From: Azoarcus indigens
Lineage (GTDB): Bacteria > Pseudomonadota > Gammaproteobacteria > Burkholderiales > Rhodocyclaceae
Direction of reading: 5' to 3'
Assembly: GCF_004361735.1 (NCBI RefSeq)
Contig: NZ_SNVV01000008.1
Span: 146,525 to 210,524, forward strand
Length of the DNA stretch: 64,000 bases
Below are positions 8,742 through 17,184 of the stretch, one piece after another. A program made the position numbers and the translations under genes. Every line of letters starts with the position of its first letter. Positions within the stretch are counted from its first letter, which is position 1. Below the pieces are notes generated by a model. That model had not been told where the DNA came from, did no database searches, and saw only the letters and a program-made list of their open reading frames with translations.

Positions 8742-10307
8742 ATGCCCGCCCCGGAACAGAACTCCACCATCCAGCGCAAAGTCGTCGTCGCCGCCTGCTT
8801 CGGCACCTTCCTCGAGTGGTACGACTTCCTCACCTTCGCCACCCTGGCCATCTATTTCAGCGTGCTGTTCTTCCCGCCGGACGACCCGGTGACCGCGCTG
8901 CTCGCCAGCCTGGGCACCTTCGGCGTCGGCATGATCGTGCGGCCGCTGGGCGCGGCGCTGTTCGGCTCGCTGGGCGACCGCTACGGCCGCCGCGCCATCT
9001 TCCTCGCCACCATCGTGCTGATGGGCGCCTCCACCTTCTGCGTCGGCCTGCTGCCCACCTACGCCCGCATCGGCATCGCCGCGCCGCTGCTGTTGCTGGT
9101 GCTGCGCATGCTGCAGGGGCTGTCGGTGGGCGGCGAGATCGGCGGCGCCGCGGTGTATCTCACCGAGCACGCGCCCACCGGCCGGCGCGGCTTCTACACC
9201 AGCGTGCTGCAGCTGATGGGCCCGCTGGGCATGATGGCCTCCACCCTGCAGATCGTGGCGCTGCAGGCCTTCCTCAGCGATGCGGAGTTCCGCGACTGGG
9301 GCTGGCGGGTGCCCTTCCTGGTCTCCATCCTGCTGCTGGCCATCTCCATCCGCAGCCGGCTCAACCTGCACGAATCGCCGGTGTTCCGCCACCTGCGGGA
9401 GAAGAACGCGCTGGCCAAGGCGCCGCTGCGCGAGTGCTTCCGCGACCGCCACACCCTGGGCCGCATGGCGCTGCTGTTCTTCTGCATTTCCGCCGGCGGA
9501 TCGCTGCTGTTCTTCTCCGCCCAGGTCTACACCACCGTGTTCCTGAAGAACGTGGTGAAGCTGGACGCCGCCACCACCAGCCAGCTGGTGCTGGTCGCCA
9601 CGCTGGCGCTGTTCCCGCTCACCCTGTACGCCGGCCGCCTGTCCGACCGCATCGGCCGCCGGCCGGTGCTGCTGGCCGGGCTCATCCTCGGCGCCATCGC
9701 CATCCTGCCCGCCTTCCACGGCCTGCTCACCTACGGCAACCCGGCGCTGGAACGCTTCAACCGGGAAGTGCCGGTGGTGCTGCTAGGGGCCGACTGCCGC
9801 TACGACCCCTTCACCGCCCCGCGCAACGACTGCGAGCGCTACCAGGAACTGTTCGCCCGCCTGGGCGTGGTGCACAGCCGCGCGCCCGGTGAACTCGCGG
9901 TGCGGGTGGGCGGGCAACAACTGGCCGGCTACCAGCCGGCCGAAGTGCAGGCGGCCATGATCGCCGCCGGCCGGCCGGACGCGGCCGACCCGGCGCAGAT
10001 GAACCGCCTCGCCATCGTCGGCCTGCTGCTGGTGCTGGTGGTGGCGCTGGCCTGCATCACCGGGCCGCAGACGGCGACGCTGGCCGAGCTGTTCCCGGCG
10101 CGCACCCGCTATACCGCGGTGGCGCTGCCGCACAACCTCTCCGCCGGCTGGATAGGCGGCCTGTCGCCCTTCATGGTCACTTGGCTCAGCGTGCGCGCCG
10201 GCGACACCCTGGCCGGCCTGTGGTACCTGGTCGGCCTGCTGGGGGTGGCCGCCGTCGTCGGCCTGCTGTTCCTGCCGGAAGTGCGCGACCGCGACCTGGA
10301 GACCTGA
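8742..10307 (+). CDS. MFS transporter, MHS (metabolite:H+ symporter) family with large periplasmic insert
   Basis: A 521-residue major-facilitator protein of the MHS type (ProP/ShiA/KgtP relatives). Diagnostic stretches are GTFLEWYDFLTFATLAIYF (residues 21-39), the loop 2-3 motif GDRYGRR (residues 78-84), RMLQGLSVGGEIGGA, WGWRVPFL and SDRIGRRPVL. The family usually runs 420-500 residues; the excess here is a soluble insertion at about 331-421 between two late membrane helices, with cysteines at 352 and 364 that could form a periplasmic disulfide. The substrate is unknown but MHS carriers move organic acids, betaines or shikimate. It stands alone between the DedA fusion and an aldo/keto reductase. 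Confidence 0.88.
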   Translation: MPAPEQNSTIQRKVVVAACFGTFLEWYDFLTFATLAIYFSVLFFPPDDPVTALLASLGTFGVGMIVRPLGAALFGSLGDRYGRRAIFLATIVLMGASTFCVGLLPTYARIGIAAPLLLLVLRMLQGLSVGGEIGGAAVYLTEHAPTGRRGFYTSVLQLMGPLGMMASTLQIVALQAFLSDAEFRDWGWRVPFLVSILLLAISIRSRLNLHESPVFRHLREKNALAKAPLRECFRDRHTLGRMALLFFCISAGGSLLFFSAQVYTTVFLKNVVKLDAATTSQLVLVATLALFPLTLYAGRLSDRIGRRPVLLAGLILGAIAILPAFHGLLTYGNPALERFNREVPVVLLGADCRYDPFTAPRNDCERYQELFARLGVVHSRAPGELAVRVGGQQLAGYQPAEVQAAMIAAGRPDAADPAQMNRLAIVGLLLVLVVALACITGPQTATLAELFPARTRYTAVALPHNLSAGWIGGLSPFMVTWLSVRAGDTLAGLWYLVGLLGVAAVVGLLFLPEVRDRDLET

Positions 10308-10536
10308 ACGTCTCCTTCCCCGGGCACGCCGAATGCATGCCTGCGCGCTGCCGCAGGCAAACCGCGGCCACGCCAGCAAGCCGGCGCGGCATGGCGTACA
10401 AAGAATTCAGCAAGCGGATCGAACCGCCGGCGCCCGGCATGCTCTATCGCGATGCCGGCGGTACGATCCCGGCCGCCCGCAGGCCTGAGGCGGCACCGCC
10501 CACGCGGCAACCCGTCGCGCCGAACCGGAGACTGCA

Positions 10537-11514
10537 ATGACGTCTGCCCACGACTTGTCGCCCCGACTCACCCGCGCCCAGTTCCTGCGCCTGGCCGCCG
10601 GCACCGTTGCCGGCCTGGCGCTCCCTCCGGGGCATGCCGCCTCGCCCCGCCCCGCATCGGCACCGGCCGACGCCGCAGACCGCCCGGGCAAGCTCCTCAC
10701 CCGCCCCATTCCCGCCACCGGCGAAGCCCTGCCGGTGATCGGCTGCGGCACCTACATCGGCTTCGACGCCGCCCCGGACACGCCGGAATACCAGCGCCTG
10801 CCGGCGGTGCTGCAGACCCTGTTCGACGCCGGCGGCTCAGTGCTCGACAGCTCGCCGATGTACGGCCGCGCCGAAGCCACCACCGGCGAGCTGCTGGCCG
10901 CCAGCGGCAGCCGCAAGCGCGCCTTCATCGCCACCAAGGTGTGGATACGCGGCCGCGCCAACGGCATCCGCCAGATGGAAGACTCCCTGCGCCTGCTGCA
11001 GACGCGGCAGCTGGACCTGATGCAGATCCACAACCTGGTGGACTGGCGCGCCCACCTCGCCACCCTGCGGCAGTGGAAGGAAGAGCAGCGGGTGCGCTAC
11101 CTCGGCATCACCCACTACACCGCCGCCGCCTACCGCGAGCTGGAGTCGGTGATGCGCAACGAGCGCTTCGACTTCCTGCAGATCAACTATTCGCTGGACG
11201 CCCGCGAGGCCGAGCAGCGCATCCTGCCGCTGGCGGCCGAGCGCGGCATGGCGGTGCTCATCAACCGCCCCTTCGGCGGCGGCGGCCTGCTGCGCAAGCT
11301 GCGCGACCGCCCGCTGCCGCCGTGGGCGGCCGACATCGGCGCCGCCAGCTGGGCGCAGCTGCTGCTGAAGTTCGTGCTCGGCCATCCAGCCGTCACCTGC
11401 GCCATCCCCGGCACCGGCCGCCCGGAACACATGGAAGACAACGTCGCCGCCGGCATGGGCACCATTCCCGGGCCGGAGTTCTGGCACCACCATGCGGATC
11501 TGATCGAGCTGTAA
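10537..11514 (+). CDS. Aldo/keto reductase with export-like N-terminus
   Basis: A 325-residue AKR-superfamily protein. The N-terminal 36 residues resemble a Tat signal (LTRAQFLRLAAGTVAGLAL, then an Ala-rich cleavage region) but the twin arginine is reduced to one Arg followed by Ala. The catalytic tetrad is visible: Asp and Tyr in DSSPMYGRAE, Lys in ATKVW, and His in QIHNL. The fold continues with the LGITHYTAAAYRELE and CAIPGTGRPEHMEDN stretches typical of this TIM barrel. Exported AKRs of this size are common in betaproteobacteria; their substrate is unknown. A GGAGA ribosome-binding site precedes the ATG. It is convergent with the KTSC gene. Confidence 0.87.
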   Translation: MTSAHDLSPRLTRAQFLRLAAGTVAGLALPPGHAASPRPASAPADAADRPGKLLTRPIPATGEALPVIGCGTYIGFDAAPDTPEYQRLPAVLQTLFDAGGSVLDSSPMYGRAEATTGELLAASGSRKRAFIATKVWIRGRANGIRQMEDSLRLLQTRQLDLMQIHNLVDWRAHLATLRQWKEEQRVRYLGITHYTAAAYRELESVMRNERFDFLQINYSLDAREAEQRILPLAAERGMAVLINRPFGGGGLLRKLRDRPLPPWAADIGAASWAQLLLKFVLGHPAVTCAIPGTGRPEHMEDNVAAGMGTIPGPEFWHHHADLIEL

Positions 11515-11596
11515 GCGGGCCGCCTCCGCCCCGGCGGAGCAACCCACCGGTGGCGATCGCCAAAGCCTCTCGGCAGGCAGACGGGGACCACCCGCC

Positions 11597-11866
11597 TCAC
11601 TTGCCGAACAGCTCGTCCAGCGGATTGGGCCTGGCTGCCCCCGCCACGGCCGCCTTCGCGCCAGCGCGCCCGGCGTACTCCTCCTCGATGTTGTCGCGGT
11701 AATAGCTCCAGGCCGAGCTGGAGCCGGACAAGCGGCGCCATACCTCCTCGCTGACGCCGCTGTGCTCCACCACCCGGCCGTCGTCCAACTCAACCCGCAG
11801 CAAGCGCTCACGCGCCGCATAGCCGATGGCCCGCAGCTTGCCGGAATTGACGCGCTTCATCTCCAT
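11597..11866 (-). CDS. KTSC-domain small protein
   Basis: An 89-residue protein starting at the ATG at 11866, chosen because AAGGAGG lies 7 bases upstream; the frame continues further upstream without coding character. Residues 1-60 match the KTSC domain: MKRVNSGKLRAIGY, then LRVELDDGRVVEHSGV, and YYRDNIEEEY. KTSC proteins are small, sometimes fused to RNA polymerase or helicase-like proteins, and their function is not established. The tail (about 65-89) is Ala-rich and ends in PNPLDELFGK. It is convergent with the aldo/keto reductase and divergent from the MocR regulator. Confidence 0.8.
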   Translation of the reverse strand: MEMKRVNSGKLRAIGYAARERLLRVELDDGRVVEHSGVSEEVWRRLSGSSSAWSYYRDNIEEEYAGRAGAKAAVAGAARPNPLDELFGK

Positions 11867-11940
11867 GCTGACGCCTCCTTGCTCACTCCGCCGGCCAGGG
11901 CGCCGGGAGTCGATCGAAAAATGGGAAACCCGGGCAGTAT

Positions 11941-11954
11941 GGCGCGATCGCGCC
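11941..11954. repeat. 14-bp perfect GC palindrome
   Basis: GGCGCGATCGCGCC is a perfect palindrome containing GCGATCGC, in the 272-bp divergent region between the KTSC gene and the MocR regulator. It may be a regulator site, but palindromes made of GCGATCGC are also frequent by composition in some genomes. Confidence 0.4.
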
Positions 11955-12078
11955 GCCCATGCCCGGTGCCGCTCGCAACCGGGCCGCGCCCTTGCGGTGG
12001 AGCCTCCGGCGAGGCACCGCCAGCCAGCTGGACCGCAGCACCGCGGAAGGGCGGTTTGCGCCGCCCAGCGGCGGCGGT

Positions 12079-12133
12079 ATGACCCTGCGCCGAAGAATGC
12101 ATACAATGCCGGCAATTTTCTCCGACTGTATGC
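12079..12133 (+). promoter_or_regulatory. Promoter and putative autoregulatory operator of the MocR gene
   Basis: A -35-like ATGACC (12079-12084) is separated by 17 bp from a -10-like TACAAT (12102-12107). The -10 box is embedded in GCATACA (12099-12105), which is repeated inverted as TGTATGC at 12127-12133, ending 5 bp before the ATG at 12139. The same heptamers form the core of the large palindrome at 13908-13935. The predicted transcript leader is short and no clear Shine-Dalgarno sequence is seen. The arrangement suggests that the encoded regulator represses its own promoter; this is inferred. Confidence 0.5.
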
Positions 12134-12138
12134 CTTAG

Positions 12139-13533
12139 ATGCCACCCCGCAAGCCCGTCTGGACCCCCTCCGGCCTCGCCACCGACAAGCCGGCCTACCT
12201 CGCCATCGCCGACGCCATCGCCGAAGACATCCGCCAGGGCAGACTGGGGCCGAACGCTCAGCTGCCGCCGCAGCGCCAACTCGCCGACGCCCTGGGCTAC
12301 AACTTCACCACCATCAGCCGCGCCTATGCCGAGGCCCAGCGCCGCGGCCTGACCGATGCGCGGGTGGGCCAGGGCACCTTCGTGCGCGCCGACGCCGCCC
12401 CGCGCGCCCGGCCGGCGCCGACGCGCGCGCCGCTGATGGACATGTCGATGAACCTGCCGCCGGAGCCGGACCGCCCGGAACTGCTGGCGCGCATGGAGAC
12501 CGGCATGAAACGCCTGTGCGGCGACATCCGCGGCCTGCTGCGCTACCAGCCCTTCGGCGGCGGGCCGGAGGAACGCGAGGCGGCGGTGCAGTGGCTGGCA
12601 CGGCGGGGCATCCACACCGCCGCCGAGCGGGTGCTGGTCTGCCCCGGCACCCACGCGGTACTCAATGCCCTGCTCCTGCTGCTGGCCGGCAACGGTGGCC
12701 GGCTGTGCTGCGACAACCTCACCTACCCCGGACTGCGCGCGCTGGCCGCGGTGCATGGCGTCAGCCTGATCGGCCTCGCCGCCGACCGCGACGGCATCCT
12801 GCCGGAAGCCTTCGACGCCGCGTGCCGCGACAACCGCCCGGCGGCGCTGTATTGCAACCCCACGCTGCAGAACCCGAACACCGTCACCCTGCCGCTGGCC
12901 CGGCGCGAGGCCCTGGCGGAGATCGCCGCCCGCCACCGCGTGCCCATCATCGAAGACGACCCCTACGGCCTGCTGCCGGAAGCCCCGCCCCCCAGCTTCT
13001 TCAGCCTGCTGCCCGAGCTCACCTACCACGTCTGCGGCCTGTCCAAGACGCTGGGCGCCGGGCTGCGCATCGCCTACCTGGCGATACCCGACCCGCGCCA
13101 GCTGCCGCGCCTGTCCGCCATCCTGCGCGCCGGCACGGTGATGGCGCCGCCAATCTCGATGGCGATCGCCACCGAGTGGGTGGGCGACGGCACCGGCGAC
13201 GCGCTGGTGACCTTCGTCCGCGAGGAATCCCGCGCCCGCCAGGCACTGGCGGCCGCGGCCCTGGGAGCGGTGGACTATCTCGCCGCGGCCGACGGCTTCC
13301 ACCTCTGGCTGCCGCTGCCCGAAGGCTGGAGCCGGGTGAGCTTCGCCACCCATCTGCGCTCCAGCGGCATCGGCGTGGTCACCAGCGACGCCTTCCTCGT
13401 CAGCGGGCCGGCGGTGGAAGCAGTGCGCATCTGCCTGGGCGGCACTGCCAGCCGCGCCGACGTCAGCCACGCCATGGAGCTGGTGGGCGCAGCGCTGTCG
13501 CATCCGCCGGCCATCTACTCCTCCATCGTCTGA
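12139..13533 (+). CDS. MocR-type regulator (GntR HTH plus PLP aminotransferase domain)
   Basis: A 464-residue two-domain protein. Residues 18-85 form a GntR winged helix (LPPQRQLADALGYNFTTISRAY). Residues 110-460 are a fold-type I aminotransferase-like domain, with PLP-binding features: the CPGTHAVLNALLLLL stretch, YCNPTLQNPN (Asn near 240), IIEDDPYG, and the Schiff-base lysine K303 in GLSKTLGAGLR. MocR proteins use the second domain to sense amino-acid-like or vitamin B6 ligands; examples are GabR, PdxR and TauR. The gene lies directly upstream of, and in the same direction as, the Nit1C operon, and matching GCATACA sites sit at both promoters. Control of the nit genes is therefore likely but not proven. 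Confidence 0.92.
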   Translation: MPPRKPVWTPSGLATDKPAYLAIADAIAEDIRQGRLGPNAQLPPQRQLADALGYNFTTISRAYAEAQRRGLTDARVGQGTFVRADAAPRARPAPTRAPLMDMSMNLPPEPDRPELLARMETGMKRLCGDIRGLLRYQPFGGGPEEREAAVQWLARRGIHTAAERVLVCPGTHAVLNALLLLLAGNGGRLCCDNLTYPGLRALAAVHGVSLIGLAADRDGILPEAFDAACRDNRPAALYCNPTLQNPNTVTLPLARREALAEIAARHRVPIIEDDPYGLLPEAPPPSFFSLLPELTYHVCGLSKTLGAGLRIAYLAIPDPRQLPRLSAILRAGTVMAPPISMAIATEWVGDGTGDALVTFVREESRARQALAAAALGAVDYLAAADGFHLWLPLPEGWSRVSFATHLRSSGIGVVTSDAFLVSGPAVEAVRICLGGTASRADVSHAMELVGAALSHPPAIYSSIV

Positions 13534-13771
13534 TTCCCGGCGGGCCACGCCGCCGGCGCAGGGCGGCCGGCGTCCGCGCCGCCGCCCTCCTGCCGCCCGC
13601 GGCCCAGCGCCCGCTCCCGCAGCGGCGCACAAACATACCCCCGCCACCAACCCAGCCCGGCCTGGTCCCGCCTGCTGGCGGCCTCCCCCAAACGCCCCGC
13701 GCGGGCAGCGCCGCCCGCTTACCGATTCGCCCCCGCTCCAGCCCTTCTCACCCTCAGCCGCGAAATTGCAT

Positions 13772-13800
13772 GCATACAAACCATGCACTATCGCCGTGCG
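13772..13800 (+). promoter_or_regulatory. Upstream site cluster: GCATACA copy and NtrC-like site
   Basis: GCATACA recurs at 13772-13778 (overlapping TGCATGCA at 13767-13774). Next to it, TGCACT-N5-CGTGCG at 13784-13800 resembles the NtrC enhancer consensus TGCACC-N5-GGTGCA in 9 of 12 arm positions. It lies about 145-160 bp upstream of the -24 element of the sigma-54 promoter, a usual distance for an enhancer. Otherwise the gap from 13534 to 13770 is GC-rich and shows no gene. Confidence 0.4.
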
Positions 13801-13907
13801 CCCGCACGCCACAAACGCACTCTGCCTGTGCGCGCAACCCCTTCAGCCTGCAAGCGCTTTTTCCTGCACCCCGCGCCCTTCCCACAGCCATTCCCGCTAC
13901 ACGCTTG

Positions 13908-13935
13908 CCGATTATTGTATGCATACAATAATCGG
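13908..13935. promoter_or_regulatory. 28-bp perfect palindrome, likely operator
   Basis: The 28 bases from 13908 to 13935 are identical to their reverse complement, centred between 13921 and 13922. The centre is TGTATGCATACA flanked by symmetric ATT/AAT and GG/CC ends. It ends 7 bp before the -24 box of the sigma-54 promoter. Its heptamers also flank the start of the MocR gene and occur at 13772. The position would let a bound dimer interfere with, or contact, polymerase at the nit promoter. It is AT-rich in a GC-rich genome and has no T run, so it is not a terminator. Confidence 0.75.
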
Positions 13936-13942
13936 TCATTGA

Positions 13943-13958
13943 TGGCACGCACGTTGCT
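13943..13958 (+). promoter_or_regulatory. Sigma-54 (-24/-12) promoter of the nit operon
   Basis: TGGCACG at 13943-13949, a 4-base spacer and TTGCT at 13954-13958 match the RpoN consensus TGGCACG-N4-TTGCW at every position. It lies 98 bp upstream of the nitB ATG and in the right orientation. Sigma-54 polymerase needs an AAA+ activator; none is encoded in this window. In the Pseudomonas Nit1C cluster a sigma-54 activator gene (nitA) adjoins the operon, consistent with this type of control. Confidence 0.85.
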
Positions 13959-14056
13959 AAATTGATCCGGCGCACCGCCGCGGATCAGCCTGTCCGGAGC
14001 CGCAGCATCCCACCCACGGCGGCGCGCTTCCCACCCCAACCTGTAGAGGAACCGAC

Positions 14057-14539
14057 ATGCCTGCTGTGACCCTTCCCCCCCACGCCGCCGGTGATTTCTT
14101 CGTCGACTACGAAGAGAAAGTGTTCGAGGACGTCAAGGCCGAGCCCGGCCAGAAGGCGCTGGTGACCTTCCACACCGTTGCCTTTGAAGGCTCCATCGGC
14201 CTGGTGAACCTGCTGCAGGCCACCCGCCTGCTGCGCAAGGGCTTCGACACCACCATCCTGCTCTACGGCCCGGGCGTGACCCTGGGCGTGCAACGCGGCT
14301 TCCCGCGCATCGGCGACGAAGCCTTCCCCGGCCACTTGGCGATGAACAAGCAGATCGCCAAGTTCATCGAGGAAGGCGGCAAGGTCTATGCGTGCCGCTT
14401 CGCCCTGCAGGCGCTGTACGGCCACGGCGAGCCCTCGCTGATTCCCGGCATCCGCCCGATCAGCCCGCTGGACGTGATGGACCTGCAACTGCTCGCCAAG
14501 CGCGACAACGCCTTCGTCGTAAACACCTGGACGCTCTGA
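14057..14539 (+). CDS. nitB: Nit1C protein NitB (MSMEG_0572/Sll0783 family)
   Basis: A 160-residue protein with no catalytic motif that I recognise. It matches the MSMEG_0572/Sll0783 family, named nitrogen-starvation response proteins, which head Nit1C clusters in proteobacteria, actinobacteria and cyanobacteria. Residues 30-75 read like a DsrE-type Rossmann-like core ([20 protein letters not shown], then [19 protein letters not shown]), so a small DsrE-like fold is plausible. A GAGGA ribosome-binding site precedes the ATG. It is the first gene of the sigma-54 driven operon, 19 bp before nitC. The family is required together with nitrilase for nitrile and cyanide use in Pseudomonas; its biochemical role is unknown. 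Confidence 0.88.
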   Translation: MPAVTLPPHAAGDFFVDYEEKVFEDVKAEPGQKALVTFHTVAFEGSIGLVNLLQATRLLRKGFDTTILLYGPGVTLGVQRGFPRIGDEAFPGHLAMNKQIAKFIEEGGKVYACRFALQALYGHGEPSLIPGIRPISPLDVMDLQLLAKRDNAFVVNTWTL

Positions 14540-14558
14540 GCACGGCGAGGAGACGAGC

Positions 14559-15566
14559 ATGACGACCCCGCGTATCGTCCGCGTCGCCGCGGTGCAGCTG
14601 GCGCCCGACCTGGACTCGGCGACCGGCACGGTGGACAAGGTCTGCCGTGCCATCCAGGAGGCCGGCGAGCAAGGCGCACGCATGGTGGTCTTCCCCGAGA
14701 CCTTCGTGCCCTACTACCCCTACTTCTCCTTCATCCAGCCCGCAGTGGCGATGGGCGCCGCCCATCTCCAGCTGTACGAGCGGGCGGTGACGGTGCCCGG
14801 CCCGGTCACCCGGGCCATCGGCGAGGCGGCGCGACGGGCGGGCGCGGTGGTCGTGCTCGGCGTCAATGAACGCGACCATGGTTCGCTCTACAACACCCAG
14901 CTGATATTCGACGCCGACGGCGAACTGCTGCTCAAGCGCCGCAAGATCACCCCCACCTACCACGAGCGCATGGTCTGGGGGCAGGGCGACGGCAGCGGCC
15001 TCAAGGTGGTCGAGAGCGCGATAGGCCGCATCGGCGCGCTGGCCTGCTGGGAGCACTACAACCCGCTGGCGCGCTACGCGCTGATGGCGCAGCACGAGGA
15101 GATCCACGCCGCCCAGTTCCCCGGCTCCATGGTCGGCCAGATCTTCGCCGACCAGATGGCGGTGACCATACGCCACCACGCGCTGGAATCCGGCTGCTTC
15201 GTGGTGAACGCCACCGGCTGGCTGAGCGAGGCGCAGATCGCCGCCCTCACCCCCGACCCGGCCATGCAGCGCGCGCTGCGCGGCGGCTGCCACACCGCCA
15301 TCGTGTCGCCGGAAGGCAACTACCTCTGCCCGCCGCTCACCGAGGGCGAAGGCATGCTGGTGGCCGACCTCGACATGGCCCTGGTGACCAAGCGCAAGCG
15401 GATGATGGATTCGGTGGGCCACTACGCCCGCCCCGAACTGCTCTCGCTGCGCGCCGACCTCGCCCCCAAGCCGCCGCTGCAAGCCGCCGCGGCGCCCTTC
15501 CCCCACCCCGCAGGAGCCGAGCATGTCGACGATGACCGCGCTGCGTCCGCAACAGCTGATCTCTGA
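14559..15566 (+). CDS. nitC: Nitrilase of the Nit1C cluster (Nit6803 family)
   Basis: A 335-residue carbon-nitrogen hydrolase that converts nitriles to carboxylic acid and ammonia. The catalytic triad is visible: Glu47 in FPETFVP, Lys129 in RRKITPT, and Cys163 in [14 protein letters not shown]. The sequence fits the Nit6803-type branch linked to Nit1C clusters (Synechocystis Sll0784), which acts on aliphatic and aromatic nitriles; in pseudomonads NitC is essential for growth on cyanide as nitrogen source. The length is normal (330-350). The 3' end overlaps the start of nitD by 44 bp, so the two are translationally linked. The enzyme is probably cytoplasmic and oligomeric, as in the family. 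Confidence 0.95.
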   Translation: MTTPRIVRVAAVQLAPDLDSATGTVDKVCRAIQEAGEQGARMVVFPETFVPYYPYFSFIQPAVAMGAAHLQLYERAVTVPGPVTRAIGEAARRAGAVVVLGVNERDHGSLYNTQLIFDADGELLLKRRKITPTYHERMVWGQGDGSGLKVVESAIGRIGALACWEHYNPLARYALMAQHEEIHAAQFPGSMVGQIFADQMAVTIRHHALESGCFVVNATGWLSEAQIAALTPDPAMQRALRGGCHTAIVSPEGNYLCPPLTEGEGMLVADLDMALVTKRKRMMDSVGHYARPELLSLRADLAPKPPLQAAAAPFPHPAGAEHVDDDRAASATADL

Positions 15567-16635
15567 ACTGCAGAGCCACGGCTTCCGCCTGGAAGGCCGT
15601 CCGTCCGAGATCCACACCCGGCGCGGCGGCGCCGGCCCCTCGGACCACGCCACCGTGCTCATCGAGGGCCGCCCGGTGATGATCCCCATCCACACCGGCC
15701 GTGCGCTCAACTCGCCCTACCTCGCCTCGCCGCCGGATGCCGCCGGGCAGGCCACGGTGCGGCGCGACGGCCAGACGGTGGCGCGCATCGCCTTCGCCCG
15801 CCAGCCGCGCTTCTACCGCCTGCAGACACTGGACGGCGTGCCCTACAGCCACATCGCCACCCTGCACAGCACCGACGTGCTGGCCACCACCGTGCTGCAG
15901 ACCTGCGTGCGCTACCAGAGCCGCAGCAAGAGCTGCCAGTTCTGCAGCATCGGCCAGTCGCTCGCCGCCGGCCGCACGGTGGCGCACAAGACGCCGCAGC
16001 AACTCGCCGAAGTCGCCCGCGCGGCGGTGCTGCTCGACGGCGTGCGCCACATGGTGATGACCACCGGCACCCCGCCCACCGCCGACCGCGGCGCCCGCGT
16101 CATGTGCGAAAGCGCCGAGGCCATCCGCGCCGCGGTCGATCTGCCGCTGCAGGCGCAGTTCGAACCGCCGGACGATTTCGGCTGGTTCCGCCGGGTGCGC
16201 GAGGCCGGCGTGGACAGCCTGGGCATGCACCTGGAGGTGCTCACCCCGGCCTTGCGCCAGCGCCTGATGCCGGGCAAGGCGGCCATCCCGGTGGAACGCT
16301 ACGAGGAAGCCTTCGCCGCCGCGGTGGAGGTGTTCGGCCGCGGCCAGGTCTCCACCTACATCCTCGCCGGCCTGGGCGACAGCCGCGACACCATCCTGGA
16401 AACCTGCCGCCGGCTGGTGGCGCTGGGCGTGTATCCCTTCGTCGTGCCCTTCGTGCCGATTTCCGGCACGCCGCTGGAAGACCATCCGGCGCCGGACGCC
16501 GCCTTCATGGACGCGGTGCTGGCCCCGCTGGCCGGCATGTTGCAGGAAGGCGGCCTGTCGGCGCGCGGCATGAAGGCCGGCTGCGGCAAATGCGGCGCCT
16601 GCTCCGCCCTGTCCAGCTACGAGGTGCCGGCATGA
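15523..16635 (+). CDS. nitD: Radical SAM protein NitD (MSMEG_0568 family)
   Basis: A 370-residue protein of the Nit1C radical SAM family. The expected CX3CX2C cluster motif is replaced by CX9CX2C (Cys128, Cys138, Cys141, in [15 protein letters not shown]). The TIM-barrel context remains: [15 protein letters not shown] after it, then [18 protein letters not shown] and [13 protein letters not shown]. The C-terminus has a second CX2CX2C (354, 357, 360) that could bind an auxiliary cluster. The start at 15523 is chosen for its AGGAG site, placing it inside the end of nitC. The substrate is unknown; a modification of a peptide or small metabolite is possible. The stop overlaps the nitE start (ATGA). 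Confidence 0.92.
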   Translation: MSTMTALRPQQLISELQSHGFRLEGRPSEIHTRRGGAGPSDHATVLIEGRPVMIPIHTGRALNSPYLASPPDAAGQATVRRDGQTVARIAFARQPRFYRLQTLDGVPYSHIATLHSTDVLATTVLQTCVRYQSRSKSCQFCSIGQSLAAGRTVAHKTPQQLAEVARAAVLLDGVRHMVMTTGTPPTADRGARVMCESAEAIRAAVDLPLQAQFEPPDDFGWFRRVREAGVDSLGMHLEVLTPALRQRLMPGKAAIPVERYEEAFAAAVEVFGRGQVSTYILAGLGDSRDTILETCRRLVALGVYPFVVPFVPISGTPLEDHPAPDAAFMDAVLAPLAGMLQEGGLSARGMKAGCGKCGACSALSSYEVPA

Positions 16636-17183
16636 ACGCACCCCAGCCCCTCGCCGCGCGGCTGCAGCTGCCGCGCCGCTACCGCGTCGTCCATGCCGAC
16701 GCTGACGGCCGCGCCGCCGCCCTGCGGCTGCGCCGCGCGGTGTTCTGCGAGGAACAGGGCCTGTTCGCCGGCGACGATGCCGACGACATCGACCGCCATG
16801 CGCTGACGCTGATCGCCCGGCCGCTGGCGGAGCCGGCCGCCGGCCCCGGCCCGGTGGTCGGCACGGTGCGCATCCACCGCCTCGCGCCGCGCGTCTGGCA
16901 GGGCTCCCGGCTGGCGGTGGCGGCGGATTTCCGCCGCGTCGGCGCCATCGGCGGCGCCCTCATCCAGCTCGCGGTGCGCAGCGCCAACACCCTGGGCTGC
17001 GACCGCTTCGTCGCCCAGGTCCAGGCGCGCAACGTCCCCCTGTTCGAGCGCCTGCACTGGCGCAGCGTCGAGGCCCTGGAGCTGCACGGCCAGCCCCACC
17101 ACCTGATGGAAGCCGACCTGGCCCACTATCCGGCCTTCGCCGCCGGTGAGGCGATGCAGGTCGAGCTGCAGCGGGGAGGCTGA
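16632..17183 (+). CDS. nitE: GNAT acetyltransferase NitE (MSMEG_0567/Sll0786 family)
   Basis: A 183-residue protein starting at 16632, where ATGA overlaps the nitD stop. It fits the nitrogen-starvation N-acetyltransferase family of Nit1C clusters: RLRRAVFCEEQGLF near residue 35, VVGTVRIHRL near 80, and RVGAIGGALIQLAVRSANTLGC near 105-126, where GNAT proteins bind the acetyl-CoA pyrophosphate. The usual Q/RxxGxG/A loop is only loosely kept (RRVGAIGGA). FVAQVQARNVPLFERLHW is the typical beta5-alpha4 segment. The donor and acceptor substrates are unknown. It ends 1 bp before nitF. Confidence 0.88.
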   Translation: MNAPQPLAARLQLPRRYRVVHADADGRAAALRLRRAVFCEEQGLFAGDDADDIDRHALTLIARPLAEPAAGPGPVVGTVRIHRLAPRVWQGSRLAVAADFRRVGAIGGALIQLAVRSANTLGCDRFVAQVQARNVPLFERLHWRSVEALELHGQPHHLMEADLAHYPAFAAGEAMQVELQRGG

Positions 17184-17184
17184 C

